From assembly GCA_002342785.1 (NCBI GenBank), contig DDQV01000107.1, positions 1-21,809 of the forward strand: 21,809 bases of DNA, written 5' to 3'. Below, in pieces: positions 1 through 6,448 of the stretch (position 1 is its first letter; each line of letters opens with the position of its first letter). The notes below the pieces were generated by a model. The model was not told the DNA's origin. It was given only the letters and a program-made list of their open reading frames with translations, and did not search any database. The translations under genes and the position numbers were made by a program. Source of the DNA: Fusobacteriaceae bacterium UBA2433 (GTDB taxonomy: Bacteria > Fusobacteriota > Fusobacteriia > Fusobacteriales > Fusobacteriaceae).

Positions 1-122
1 AAAGTTTTAAATCCTTCTTTTTTGATCTGTGAAAAATGTGCGAAATAATCGTTCCCGTCTTCTGCTACTATAAATCCAAACCCTTTATCGTCATTAAACC
101 ATTTAACTGTTCCCTTTAACAT
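1..122 (-). CDS. cold-shock protein, CspA family (3' part cut by window edge)
   Basis: Only the first 40 codons are in the window. The minus-strand translation begins MLKGTVKWFNDDKGFGFI, the signature of the cold-shock domain, with the RNP1-like KGFGFI and then RNP2-like DYFAHFS. These small OB-fold proteins of about 66-70 residues bind single-stranded RNA and DNA and act as RNA chaperones in the cytoplasm. The start is clear: GGAGGT lies 7 nt upstream of the ATG. A promoter about 120 nt further up leaves a long 5' leader, which is typical of cspA-type genes whose mRNA leader responds to cold. Whether this copy is cold-induced cannot be told from sequence. The family call is firm; the paralogue is not determined. 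Confidence 0.95.
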   Translation of the reverse strand, partial: MLKGTVKWFNDDKGFGFIVAEDGNDYFAHFSQIKKEGFKT

Positions 123-244
123 ATATATTACCTCCGTAAAATCTCAATACAGATAAGTTTTCTTGAAAATTCATCTAACTTTAAATACAATTCAATGATT
201 TCTTAACTAATTGAAGCTCTTGTCTGACTCTCTGTTACAAATAC

Positions 245-273
245 ATAGTATCATAAAAGTTATGATAAGTAAA
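245..273 (-). promoter_or_regulatory. predicted sigma-70 promoter of the csp gene
   Basis: On the minus strand TTTACT (273-268) and TACTAT (250-245) are separated by exactly 17 bp. The predicted transcript would start near 238 and carry a leader of about 115 nt before the csp ATG. An 8-bp inverted repeat (249-256 with 260-267, loop AAG) fills the spacer and overlaps the -10 box, so it could be an operator. Confidence 0.55.
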
Positions 274-370
274 GTTTTATTATAATATTATAAAAAACAA
301 ATTTTTGTGTGATAAATATATATTCAATTTTAAATTAAAATTGATAAGAATAAAATAGTTTCAAAATTTT

Positions 371-500
371 CCACTTTCAGACATTTTTCATCTCTCAACC
401 TTAATAATACTAAGGGTTAGAAGGCTTAATTCTAGGGGGTGAATTTCCTCTAGATATACAAATAAAAAAACTTTTTAAAGATACCTTAGAAGAAAAATAA
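371..500. repeat. dispersed intergenic repeat, copy A
   Basis: This stretch aligns along most of its length, in the same orientation, with 4068-4215. The best block is 420-440 against 4126-4146, 21 bases with one mismatch, centred on ATTCTAGGGGGT. Other shared blocks are ACATTTTT, CTCTCAA and CTTAGAAG. In copy A, CTAGGGGG and TCCTCTAG could form an eight-pair RNA hairpin including G-U pairs; copy B has lost it. No coding frame is apparent. The two copies flank the phnDCE operon as direct repeats. Confidence 0.7.
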
Positions 501-532
501 ATATTTCTATAAATAATTAAATCACTAAATTC

Positions 533-561
533 TTGACAAATTTGGTAAATTATTTGATAAT
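533..561 (+). promoter_or_regulatory. predicted sigma-70 promoter of phnDCE
   Basis: A perfect -35 box TTGACA (533-538), a 17-bp spacer and GATAAT (556-561). The transcript would start near 568, giving a leader of about 40 nt that contains AGGAGG just before the phnD ATG. I saw no Pho box or other recognised operator next to it. Confidence 0.8.
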
Positions 562-607
562 ATAAAAATGTTAAAAATTATTAGTTAATATTATTAGGAG
601 GAAACAA

Positions 608-1507
608 ATGAAAAAAAGGATTATAGTTTTATTGATGTCAATATTATTGATTTCAATAATAGGTTGTAATAAAGACAACAAAAGTAATACAGAAAAACAA
701 ACAGATTCAAAAAAAGAGAAAATTGTATTTAAAATTGGTGGTATCCCAGATCAAAATGCTTCTAAACTTAATAGACGTTTGGAGGAATTAGCTGAATACA
801 TAGGAGAAAAAACAAATTTAGAAGTCGAGTATATTCCAACTGTTGATTATAGTGCTCTTGTAACTGCATTTGAAAGAGGAGAGATTCAACTAGCATGGTT
901 TGGAGGACTTACTGGTGTTCAAGCTAGAAGTGTCACTCCTAATTCAGAAGCAATAGCTCAAAGACCTAGAGATCAGGAATTTCATTCTGTTTTTATAGCT
1001 CAAAAAAAATTAAAAATTACCCAGCTTAGTGATATCAAAGGAAAAAGATTTACATTTGGAAGTGAAAGCTCTACATCTGGTCATCTAATGCCTAGATTTT
1101 TCATGGGAGAAAATAATGTAGATGCCGATAAAGATCTAGATGGAGCTCCTAATTATTCTGGATCCCATGATAAAACATGGAAACTTGTTGAGTCTGGTGC
1201 TTTCGAAGTGGGAGCCCTCAATGAAGCTGTGTGGGAAAGTGCAGTCACTCAAAATAAAGTGGATTTAGATAAAGTTGATGTTTTCTATACCACTCCTGCT
1301 TATTATGACTATAACTGGACTATAAATAATGTGGATCCTGTTTTTGGTCCTGGTACAAAGGAAAAAGTAAAAGCAGCACTTCTATCTATTGGAAGTGACA
1401 AAAAAGAAATAATGGATCTATTCCAAACAGAAAAATTTATTGAAAGTAAAAATGAAAATTATGATGCTATTAGTTCTGTAGCAAAAAAATTACATATAAT
1501 TAAATAG
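608..1507 (+). CDS. phnD: phosphate/phosphite/phosphonate ABC transporter substrate-binding lipoprotein
   Basis: This 299-residue protein is the solute receptor of a phosphonate-type importer. It starts with a lysine-rich signal peptide and a lipobox ending IIGC, so Cys20 should be lipidated and the mature protein tethered to the cytoplasmic membrane. The body is a periplasmic-binding fold of the PhnD/PtxB family (for example AWFGGLTGVQAR, FTFGSESSTSGHLMP and the later KVDVFYTTPAYYDYNW). AGGAGG lies 6 nt before the ATG. The stop is 11 nt before the likely phnC start, so the three genes form one operon. Ligand could be phosphonate, phosphite, hypophosphite or an analogue; sequence reading does not settle it, and no phosphonate-degrading gene is in the window. 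Confidence 0.93.
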   Translation: MKKRIIVLLMSILLISIIGCNKDNKSNTEKQTDSKKEKIVFKIGGIPDQNASKLNRRLEELAEYIGEKTNLEVEYIPTVDYSALVTAFERGEIQLAWFGGLTGVQARSVTPNSEAIAQRPRDQEFHSVFIAQKKLKITQLSDIKGKRFTFGSESSTSGHLMPRFFMGENNVDADKDLDGAPNYSGSHDKTWKLVESGAFEVGALNEAVWESAVTQNKVDLDKVDVFYTTPAYYDYNWTINNVDPVFGPGTKEKVKAALLSIGSDKKEIMDLFQTEKFIESKNENYDAISSVAKKLHIIK

Positions 1508-1518
1508 TGGTGGTTAGT

Positions 1519-2271
1519 ATGATTTCTAAAAATATCTTTAGAGTAACAAATTTATCTCAGATATACGAAGGAAAAGAAGTTCTTTCAATTCCTGAACTAT
1601 CTATAAATTTAGGAGAAAAAATAGCCTTGATAGGATCTAGTGGCGCCGGGAAATCAACTCTTTTAGGGATATTATCTGGGACAATAGACACATATAAAGG
1701 CGATATTTATATCCAAAATCTCCCTATGAAAGTTTGTGTATCTCAAAATAAATTTCATAAAAAAGTAGGGATTATTCGTCAACATTTTGATCTAGTAGGA
1801 GAGTTATCTGTAATTAATAATGTTTTGGCAGGATTATTGGGAGAGTGGGGATTTTTTAAATCCCTTTTCTCTCTTTTTATACCTCAAGAAAAAAAGAAAG
1901 CTCTATCAGCTTTAACAAGAGTGGGTTTAAATCATAAACTATATAGAAAAACATCGACTCTATCTGGGGGAGAACAACAAAGAGTTGCCCTTGCGAGAAT
2001 ACTTGTTCAAAATCCTGAAGTTATTTTAGCTGATGAACCTGTAGCTTCTTTAGATCCAAAAAGAGCAGAAGATATTCTAAAACTTCTGGTAAAATTAGTC
2101 GATGAAGAAAATGAAACCTTGATAACATCCCTTCATTCAGTTGAATATGCTAAAAAATATTTTACACGAATAATTGCTTTAAAAGATGGTGAGATCTTTT
2201 TTGATCTAAAACCAAGAGAGATTACAGAAGAAATTCTTTCATCTCTTTATAGTTTTAAGGAGATGGGATAA
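1519..2271 (+). CDS. phnC: phosphonate-type ABC transporter ATP-binding protein
   Basis: The 250-residue ATPase powers import through PhnE. It has a Walker A motif GSSGAGKST (39-47), a Q-loop glutamine at 88, the ABC signature LSGGEQQ (148-154), Walker B VILADEP (168-174) and a switch histidine in TSLHS (206). Length and order fit the PhnC family. I place the start at the ATG, with GGTGG upstream as a modest ribosome binding site. A GTG at 1507 would add four residues and overlap the phnD stop by one base; it is possible but lacks a good Shine-Dalgarno. The gene ends 3 nt before phnE. Confidence 0.93.
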   Translation: MISKNIFRVTNLSQIYEGKEVLSIPELSINLGEKIALIGSSGAGKSTLLGILSGTIDTYKGDIYIQNLPMKVCVSQNKFHKKVGIIRQHFDLVGELSVINNVLAGLLGEWGFFKSLFSLFIPQEKKKALSALTRVGLNHKLYRKTSTLSGGEQQRVALARILVQNPEVILADEPVASLDPKRAEDILKLLVKLVDEENETLITSLHSVEYAKKYFTRIIALKDGEIFFDLKPREITEEILSSLYSFKEMG

Positions 2272-2274
2272 CCT

Positions 2275-3873
2275 ATGAAGAATAAAAAAATTATTAAAAA
2301 AATTATGTTTTTAATAATACCAATTTCTATTTTTTTATGGAGCCTTATAAGTGCTGGAAACTGGAATGAGGTCATTCACTCTGGAGGGGTTCATACTCTG
2401 AAAGAAATAATTAAAGCCAGTTTATACCCAGATTTCTCCAAAGAAATTTTAAAATTAGCTATAGTATCTTCAATAAAAACAATTGTTTATGCTATGACTG
2501 GACTTTCTCTAGCACTTTTTTTTGCTTTTATCTTGGGAACTTTGGCTTCTGGTATCTTTTTTGATACAAAGTTTTATAAATTTTTTTCTATAGGGTCTTT
2601 TCGTTCCCTTCTAAGTTGTATGAGAGCTATACATGAACTTATCTGGGCTTGGTTTTTTGTAGCTGCTATAGGACTTTCTCCATTCGCAGCAATATTTGCC
2701 ATAGCCATATCTTATGGTGGAACTCTTGGAAAGATCTTTTCAGATCTATTAAATGATGTCCCTAAAAAACCTTTAGAAGCTCTTAAAACTAATGGAGCTT
2801 CTAACATTCAGATTTTTATCTATGGATATCTTCCTGTGGCAATTCCTAATATGGTTAGCTACACTATGTACAGATTAGAATGTGCCGTAAGGTCCTCTAC
2901 AATTATGAGTTTTGTTGGATTAGGAGGATTAGGATATCAAATTCATCTTTCATTAAATGATTTGGAATATAACGAAGTTTGGACCTATATATATTTTTTA
3001 GTTGGATTGGTCATCCTTATAGAAATTTGGAGTAATAAGATTCGAGGAAAATTTTCCCATATATCTAATGGACTTTTCTTGCTGATGATTATAATTTCAT
3101 GGTATTTTATATTTAATTTTGAAAAAGCTAATTTAGGAGAATTTTTTTCTAGTAAAAGTATGTTCTATGGAAAACAATTTTTAAGAAAATTAACTAATGT
3201 TTTTGGAGAAGATTCTGCTTTTAGAGATCCTAAAATATTAAAAAACACTTTCTATCTCACATGGGATACTTTAAAAATGAGTATTTTAGCTATATCACTT
3301 TCAACTATATCTATGATATTAGTTGTTATTCCTGCAGCTAAAAACGCTTCTACTGGAGAACTTACATTGAAAAAAAAATGGTATTCTAAAATATTATTTT
3401 TATTTATTAGAGGAGCATATATATTTTCTAGAGCTATACCTGAACTTATATGGGCAACTCTTATTGTTTTTATTTTAAAACCAGGAATAATAACTGGTGC
3501 CCTTGCTTTAGCACTTCATAATTTTGGTATCTTAGGAAAGTTATGTTCTGAAGTTATAGAAGATATGGATCTTAAGCCTATTAGAAATCTTTCATCTTCT
3601 GGAGCTACTACAAGTCAACTCCTTATCTACGGGGTTTTCCCTGCTGTTATTCCTAAATTCATTACCTATATCTTGTATAGATGGGAAGTAATTATAAGAA
3701 CAACAATAGTTGTTGGATTTGTAGGTGCAGGAGGTTTGGGACAACAGTTTAAACTTAGTATGAGCTTTTTTAGGTATACTGAGATTACATTACTTTTACT
3801 TTGTTATCTATTTTTAGTCGCAACAGCTGAAATTATATGTATTTTTTTAAGAAGAGCTGTCTCTCGTATATAG
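2275..3873 (+). CDS. phnE: fused phosphonate-type ABC transporter permease (two PhnE domains in one chain)
   Basis: At 532 residues this is about twice a usual PhnE permease. It contains two complete permease units. Unit 1 has RAIHELIWA (117-125) and the EAA loop EALKTNGAS (168-176), followed by FVGLGGLGYQ. Unit 2 repeats this as RAIPELIWA (386-394), RNLSSSGAT (437-445) and FVGAGGLGQQ. The membrane-spanning dimer normally formed by two PhnE chains is therefore encoded as one polypeptide. Each unit has a run of hydrophobic helices, joined by a helix near 264-281 and a hydrophilic linker. AAGGAG inside the end of phnC serves as ribosome binding site, implying translational coupling. No terminator is obvious directly after the stop. 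Confidence 0.92.
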   Translation: MKNKKIIKKIMFLIIPISIFLWSLISAGNWNEVIHSGGVHTLKEIIKASLYPDFSKEILKLAIVSSIKTIVYAMTGLSLALFFAFILGTLASGIFFDTKFYKFFSIGSFRSLLSCMRAIHELIWAWFFVAAIGLSPFAAIFAIAISYGGTLGKIFSDLLNDVPKKPLEALKTNGASNIQIFIYGYLPVAIPNMVSYTMYRLECAVRSSTIMSFVGLGGLGYQIHLSLNDLEYNEVWTYIYFLVGLVILIEIWSNKIRGKFSHISNGLFLLMIIISWYFIFNFEKANLGEFFSSKSMFYGKQFLRKLTNVFGEDSAFRDPKILKNTFYLTWDTLKMSILAISLSTISMILVVIPAAKNASTGELTLKKKWYSKILFLFIRGAYIFSRAIPELIWATLIVFILKPGIITGALALALHNFGILGKLCSEVIEDMDLKPIRNLSSSGATTSQLLIYGVFPAVIPKFITYILYRWEVIIRTTIVVGFVGAGGLGQQFKLSMSFFRYTEITLLLLCYLFLVATAEIICIFLRRAVSRI

Positions 3874-3903
3874 TTTTTAGTTGTTTATTAAAAGAGGATA
3901 TTT

Positions 3904-3999
3904 ATGGATAAGGATAAACTTCAAAAATATATTATAGAAAATATTTTCAATTGTAAAAGATATGGCTACTTTATATCTATTATCTTACATTTATTCTAA
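3904..3999 (+). pseudogene. 31-codon gene fragment, possibly the start of a lost GGDEF (diguanylate cyclase) gene
   Basis: A short frame follows phnE by 30 nt and has AGAGGA 6 nt before its ATG. It encodes 31 residues and includes the run CKRYGYFISIIL. This resembles the stretch of diguanylate cyclases where 'KRYGYPLSLIMIDIDHF' is typical, but it stops before the IDIDHF metal-binding part. What follows is unrelated repeat-like DNA. The ribosome binding site and the match suggest the 5' end of a truncated gene. The match is short and made from memory, so a chance small frame or a genuine small protein is equally possible. Confidence 0.3.
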
Positions 4000-4023
4000 A
4001 TTACTGTAATTTTGTCATAAAAT

Positions 4024-4082
4024 AAGGCCACTGAGTACCCTCTTAAGGCTATTTCTGATACCACTAAGGCTACTTTTTAACA
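4024..4082. repeat. three-unit imperfect 21-bp tandem repeat
   Basis: Units at 4024-4044, 4045-4065 and 4066-4082 (partial) all start AAGGCY, and the first two share the pattern AAGGCnAnTnnnGnTACC. The period is exactly 21 bp. The last unit runs into repeat copy B. No long reading frame uses it; it looks like the degenerate edge of an older element. Confidence 0.4.
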
Positions 4083-4215
4083 TTTTTGATTTTTTGCCTC
4101 TCAATCCTAATGGTACCAATGGTTTGAAGGCTTTATTCTAGGGGGTAGATTTCTCCACAACATATAAATACAAGGGGAAGTTTTTAGAAGGGTCTTAGAA
4201 GGCAAATAAGAGAAG
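4068..4215. repeat. dispersed intergenic repeat, copy B
   Basis: This is the second copy of the element at 371-500, in the same orientation, with the near-identical core at 4126-4146. It is diverged by small insertions and substitutions and lies downstream of phnE. Copy A lies upstream of phnD, so the transporter operon is bracketed. There are no clear terminal inverted repeats or target duplications, so I cannot assign it to a mobile element class. Confidence 0.65.
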
Positions 4216-4254
4216 ATTTAGTAAATTTAGGGGAAATTGATATTCCATAAAACA

Positions 4255-4356
4255 TCTTTGTCACCGATTATGCAGATAGAGGCAGATTTTAACCAAGAAA
4301 AAAGATAAAACCTTGGACACAGAGGATACAAAGGAATAAAGATTTATACAGAGGAA
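4255..4356. repeat. possible GATTA/ACAGAGG-type intergenic repeat element
   Basis: The stretch combines CACCGATTATGCAGAT (4262-4277) with ACACAGAGG (4317-4325) and ATACAGAGG (4346-4354). From memory it resembles intergenic repeats of the form 'CACGGATTACGCAGATT ... CCACAGAGACACAGAGG' found scattered in many bacterial genomes. It contains no open reading frame. Within the window it is single-copy. Confidence 0.3.
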
Positions 4357-4407
4357 AAACAAATAATATTCTTTTTATCTTTTTTTAGATCTGTAATAAA
4401 GTTTTAG

Positions 4408-4436
4408 GTGACTAATATTTTAAATTTTGTTATAAT
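4408..4436 (+). promoter_or_regulatory. predicted promoter of the c-di-GMP riboswitch/TPR transcript
   Basis: GTGACT (4408-4413), a 17-bp spacer and a perfect TATAAT (4431-4436) with an extended TG one base before it. The start would fall near 4442, a short distance before the riboswitch aptamer. This is the arrangement expected if the aptamer lies in the 5' leader. Confidence 0.65.
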
Positions 4437-4465
4437 AATAACATTATAAAAATAAAATAATTTTG

Positions 4466-4553
4466 TAAAATGGCAAAGCAAAGGAAACTTTGTGACGCAA
4501 AACTTTAGGGTCTAAATCTTTTCATGGATATGGCAGCCAGTTGTCAAAGTTTC
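4466..4553 (+). ncRNA. cyclic-di-GMP-I riboswitch (GEMM-I)
   Basis: The leader of the TPR gene carries the conserved GEMM-I order: GGCAAAGC, a stem CAAAG/CTTTG (4479-4483 with 4488-4492) closed by a GAAA tetraloop, then GACGCAAAAC (4494-4503), then CTAAAT (4512-4517) as the likely tetraloop receptor side, then ATGGATATGGCAGCCAG (4524-4540), matching the conserved GGUAGC region and closing strand. These match the Vibrio Vc2 class by motif and spacing. The aptamer ends about 20 nt before the start codon. AAACTTTG (4485-4492) is complementary over 8 bases to CAAAGTTT (4545-4552), a possible competing pairing. No intrinsic terminator lies between aptamer and start codon, so control is probably at translation; the direction (on or off) is not decided. 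Confidence 0.88.
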
Positions 4554-4567
4554 TCTAGGGGGACAAT

Positions 4568-4960
4568 ATGTTTAAAATTCTATTTAATAGATTTATTAAA
4601 GATAAATATCTAAAGGAAAAAACAAAAGAAGATATTATACTACTAAAAAAATTTAATAGATCTATTAGATCTAATCCAAATAATCCAGATACTTATTTCA
4701 ATAGAGGAAATTTTAAGTTTCAATTAGGTGATTATCAAGGTGCTATGAAAGATTATAATATTGCTATAAAACTTAACCCTGAATATTTAGAGGCATATCA
4801 TAGCAGAGCCATAGTAAAGGAAAGATTAGACTATTATAATGGGGCTATCGTTGATTACAATGTTATTTTAAAAATAGATCCATCAAATCTGTTGGCAAAT
4901 AAAAACAAAAAAGTTATTCAACGAAAATTTTATTATGAACTAAAAAATATGAACACATAA
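4568..4960 (+). CDS. small tetratricopeptide-repeat protein under c-di-GMP riboswitch control
   Basis: The 130-residue protein has two clear TPR units, about 40-73 (NRGNFKFQLGDYQGAMKDYNIAIKLNP) and 74-107 (SRAIVKERLDYYNGAIVDYNVILKIDP), each with the spaced small and aromatic residues of the motif. The N-terminal 35 residues are basic and the C-terminal tail may form a capping helix. There is no signal peptide or transmembrane segment, so it should be a cytoplasmic scaffold that binds other proteins. A strong AGGGGGA lies about 5 nt before the ATG, just after the aptamer. It is monocistronic, ended by a terminator at 4969. Its partner and function are unknown; the riboswitch implies a role in motility, attachment or surface life, but that is inference. 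Confidence 0.85.
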   Translation: MFKILFNRFIKDKYLKEKTKEDIILLKKFNRSIRSNPNNPDTYFNRGNFKFQLGDYQGAMKDYNIAIKLNPEYLEAYHSRAIVKERLDYYNGAIVDYNVILKIDPSNLLANKNKKVIQRKFYYELKNMNT

Positions 4961-4968
4961 AATATCCT

Positions 4969-5008
4969 AAACTTTAAGACTAACTACTAGTTTTAAAGTT
5001 TTTTTTTA
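4969..5008 (+). terminator. intrinsic terminator after the TPR gene
   Basis: AAACTTTAA (4969-4977) pairs with TTAAAGTTT (4993-5001) across a loop of about 15 nt, and the 3' arm runs into a stretch of Ts to 5008. The stem is AT-rich but placed 9 nt after the stop codon. Confidence 0.65.
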
Positions 5009-5025
5009 ATCTATATATTCTATGA

Positions 5026-5031
5026 TATAAT
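5026..5031 (+). promoter_or_regulatory. predicted -10 box for psd
   Basis: A perfect TATAAT lies 46 nt before the psd ATG, after the upstream terminator. The region where a -35 box should be (5003-5008) is only T-rich, so the -35 is poor. Confidence 0.45.
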
Positions 5032-5077
5032 ATATGCGATAACTATTAAAATTTAAAATTGATAGAGGAGATAAACT

Positions 5078-5962
5078 ATGAAATTAGATAAAATTGAATA
5101 TATAGATAGAAAAACAAATAAAATATTGGTAGAAACTGTTCCTGGAGAAAAATTTTTGAAATTTTTATACCATAATCCATTTGGAAAATTACCTTTGGAA
5201 TTTTTAGTAAAAAGAAAATGCTTATCTTCTTTTTATGGAAAATTAATGGACAAAAAAAAATCTACCAATCAGATAGAAAGTTTTATAAAAAATAATTTTA
5301 TAGATATGAATGATTTTCAAAAAAAAATAGGAGATTTTACTTCCTTCAATGACTTTTTCTATAGAAAATTAAAACCCAATGCAAGGAAGATAGAAGATGG
5401 TTTAGTATCACCAGCAGATGGAAAAGCCATAGGATTTAAAAAGATAGATGATTGGAATAAATTTTTTGTAAAGGGAAGTGAGTTTTCTTTAGAAAAATAT
5501 CTTAATGATAAAAAATTATTGGAAAAATATAAGGGGGGAAGTATGGTCATTGTTAGATTAGCCCCTGCTGATTACCATAGATATCATTTTCCAGCTAATG
5601 GCAAGATTGGTGATAGAAACAAGATCGATGGATATTATTATTCTGTTTCACCCTATGCAATTAAAGATAATTTTAGAGTTTTCTGTGAAAATAAGAGGGA
5701 ATTAACTCTACTAAAAACTAGTGAATATGGAGATATTTTAATCTCAGAGATAGGAGCTACAATGGTAGGAGGAATAAAACAAACATATACTCCTAACACC
5801 AATGTAAAAAAAGGAGAGGAAAAAGGATTTTTTACCTTTGGAGGCTCTTCAGTTTTATTGTTGTTTGAAAAAAATAAAGTTAAAATAGATCGTGATATTT
5901 TAAAAAATACAAAAAATGGTTATGAAACTATGGTATATATGGGCGAAAAAATAGGAGAATAA
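5078..5962 (+). CDS. psd: phosphatidylserine decarboxylase proenzyme
   Basis: This enzyme turns phosphatidylserine into phosphatidylethanolamine at the membrane. The 294-residue proenzyme cleaves itself to create a pyruvoyl group. The GGSSV motif (255-259) is the LGST-type processing site, with cleavage expected between Gly256 and Ser257. The supporting residues are visible: Asp114 in SPADG and His167/His170 in DYHRYHFP. The region FFYRKLKPNARKIED is also typical. Length fits the PSD-B group. GAGGAG precedes the ATG. It is followed after 3 nt by the NusG-domain-II gene, with which it probably forms an operon. It implies that the cell makes phosphatidylethanolamine; the synthase that supplies its substrate is not in the window. 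Confidence 0.94.
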   Translation: MKLDKIEYIDRKTNKILVETVPGEKFLKFLYHNPFGKLPLEFLVKRKCLSSFYGKLMDKKKSTNQIESFIKNNFIDMNDFQKKIGDFTSFNDFFYRKLKPNARKIEDGLVSPADGKAIGFKKIDDWNKFFVKGSEFSLEKYLNDKKLLEKYKGGSMVIVRLAPADYHRYHFPANGKIGDRNKIDGYYYSVSPYAIKDNFRVFCENKRELTLLKTSEYGDILISEIGATMVGGIKQTYTPNTNVKKGEEKGFFTFGGSSVLLLFEKNKVKIDRDILKNTKNGYETMVYMGEKIGE

Positions 5963-5965
5963 AAT

Positions 5966-6343
5966 ATGTATTTTAAAAAAGGAGACCTAATAATTTATAG
6001 CTTAATCATGGGAATCTTTTTTGCTTTAGGTTTTAATATTTATAATATCAAGGAAACCAAAGCGGAGAGAGCTGAAATATATGTAAATAACAAATTAAAA
6101 TATACATATAAACTCCAAAAAGCAGAGAAGGATCTCTATATCGATACAGATATTGGTGGAGTAGGAATAAAGTTAAAAGATAACAAGATAAGGGTAACTT
6201 CTTCATATTCTCCTAGAAGATTATGTGTTAAACAAGGATGGATAGAAAGATCAGGTGAAACAATCATCGGAGTTCCCGATAAACTATTAATAAAAATAAT
6301 AGGAAAAAATAAAGAGGAAGAGGTTGATTTTATCCTACGGTAA
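5966..6343 (+). CDS. NusG domain II-containing membrane-anchored protein
   Basis: The 125-residue protein has one hydrophobic segment near the N-terminus (about 8-26), then an extracytoplasmic beta-rich domain of the NusG_II type. The diagnostic C-terminal part is present: SPRRLCVKQGWIERSGETI followed by GVPDKLLIKI. Proteins of this family are common in Firmicutes and Fusobacteria and are often near ApbE or Gx-type transporter genes; their molecular role is not established. Despite the name it lacks the NGN domain and is not a transcription factor. The ribosome binding site AGGAGA lies inside the end of psd, so translation is probably coupled. A strong terminator follows. Confidence 0.85.
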   Translation: MYFKKGDLIIYSLIMGIFFALGFNIYNIKETKAERAEIYVNNKLKYTYKLQKAEKDLYIDTDIGGVGIKLKDNKIRVTSSYSPRRLCVKQGWIERSGETIIGVPDKLLIKIIGKNKEEEVDFILR

Positions 6344-6354
6344 ATTATAAAAAA

Positions 6355-6397
6355 GTTAGATATAGTTATTTATACAACTATATCTAACTTTTTTTTT
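6355..6397 (+). terminator. strong intrinsic terminator after psd operon
   Basis: A perfect 13-bp stem (6355-6367 with 6376-6388), an 8-nt loop and nine Ts directly after. It starts 11 nt after the stop of the NusG-domain-II gene. Confidence 0.92.
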
Positions 6398-6424
6398 ATT
6401 TTAAAATATAGAATTTTTAATTTC

Positions 6425-6448
6425 TTTCTAAATCAAATGATTTAGAAA
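6425..6448. repeat. 24-bp palindrome, possible operator
   Basis: TTTCTAAATCA (6425-6435) and its exact reverse complement (6438-6448) are separated by AA. It lacks a T-run, so it is not a terminator, and it is too short-looped for a good RNA hairpin. The two-fold symmetry suits a protein-binding site, but the nearest downstream promoter is more than 330 bp away. Confidence 0.45.

Noticed and set aside
371..500. Insertion sequence or MITE
   Set aside because: No transposase frame, terminal inverted repeats or target duplications could be found for either copy, so it is listed only as a dispersed repeat.
1507..1518. GTG start for phnC
   Set aside because: It overlaps the phnD stop and lacks a suitable ribosome binding site; the ATG at 1519 aligns better with the family start.
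3998..4012. Terminator for phnDCE at AAATTAC-T-GTAATTT
   Set aside because: A seven-pair AT stem with a one-base loop and a short T-run cannot fold well as an RNA hairpin; left as an unexplained palindrome.
5359..5550. Minus-strand frame inside psd
   Set aside because: Antisense to a well-conserved enzyme, no ribosome binding site, no recognisable product.
5966..6343. Transcription factor NusG
   Set aside because: Only the domain-II-like fold is present, behind a membrane anchor; the NGN and KOW transcription domains are absent.
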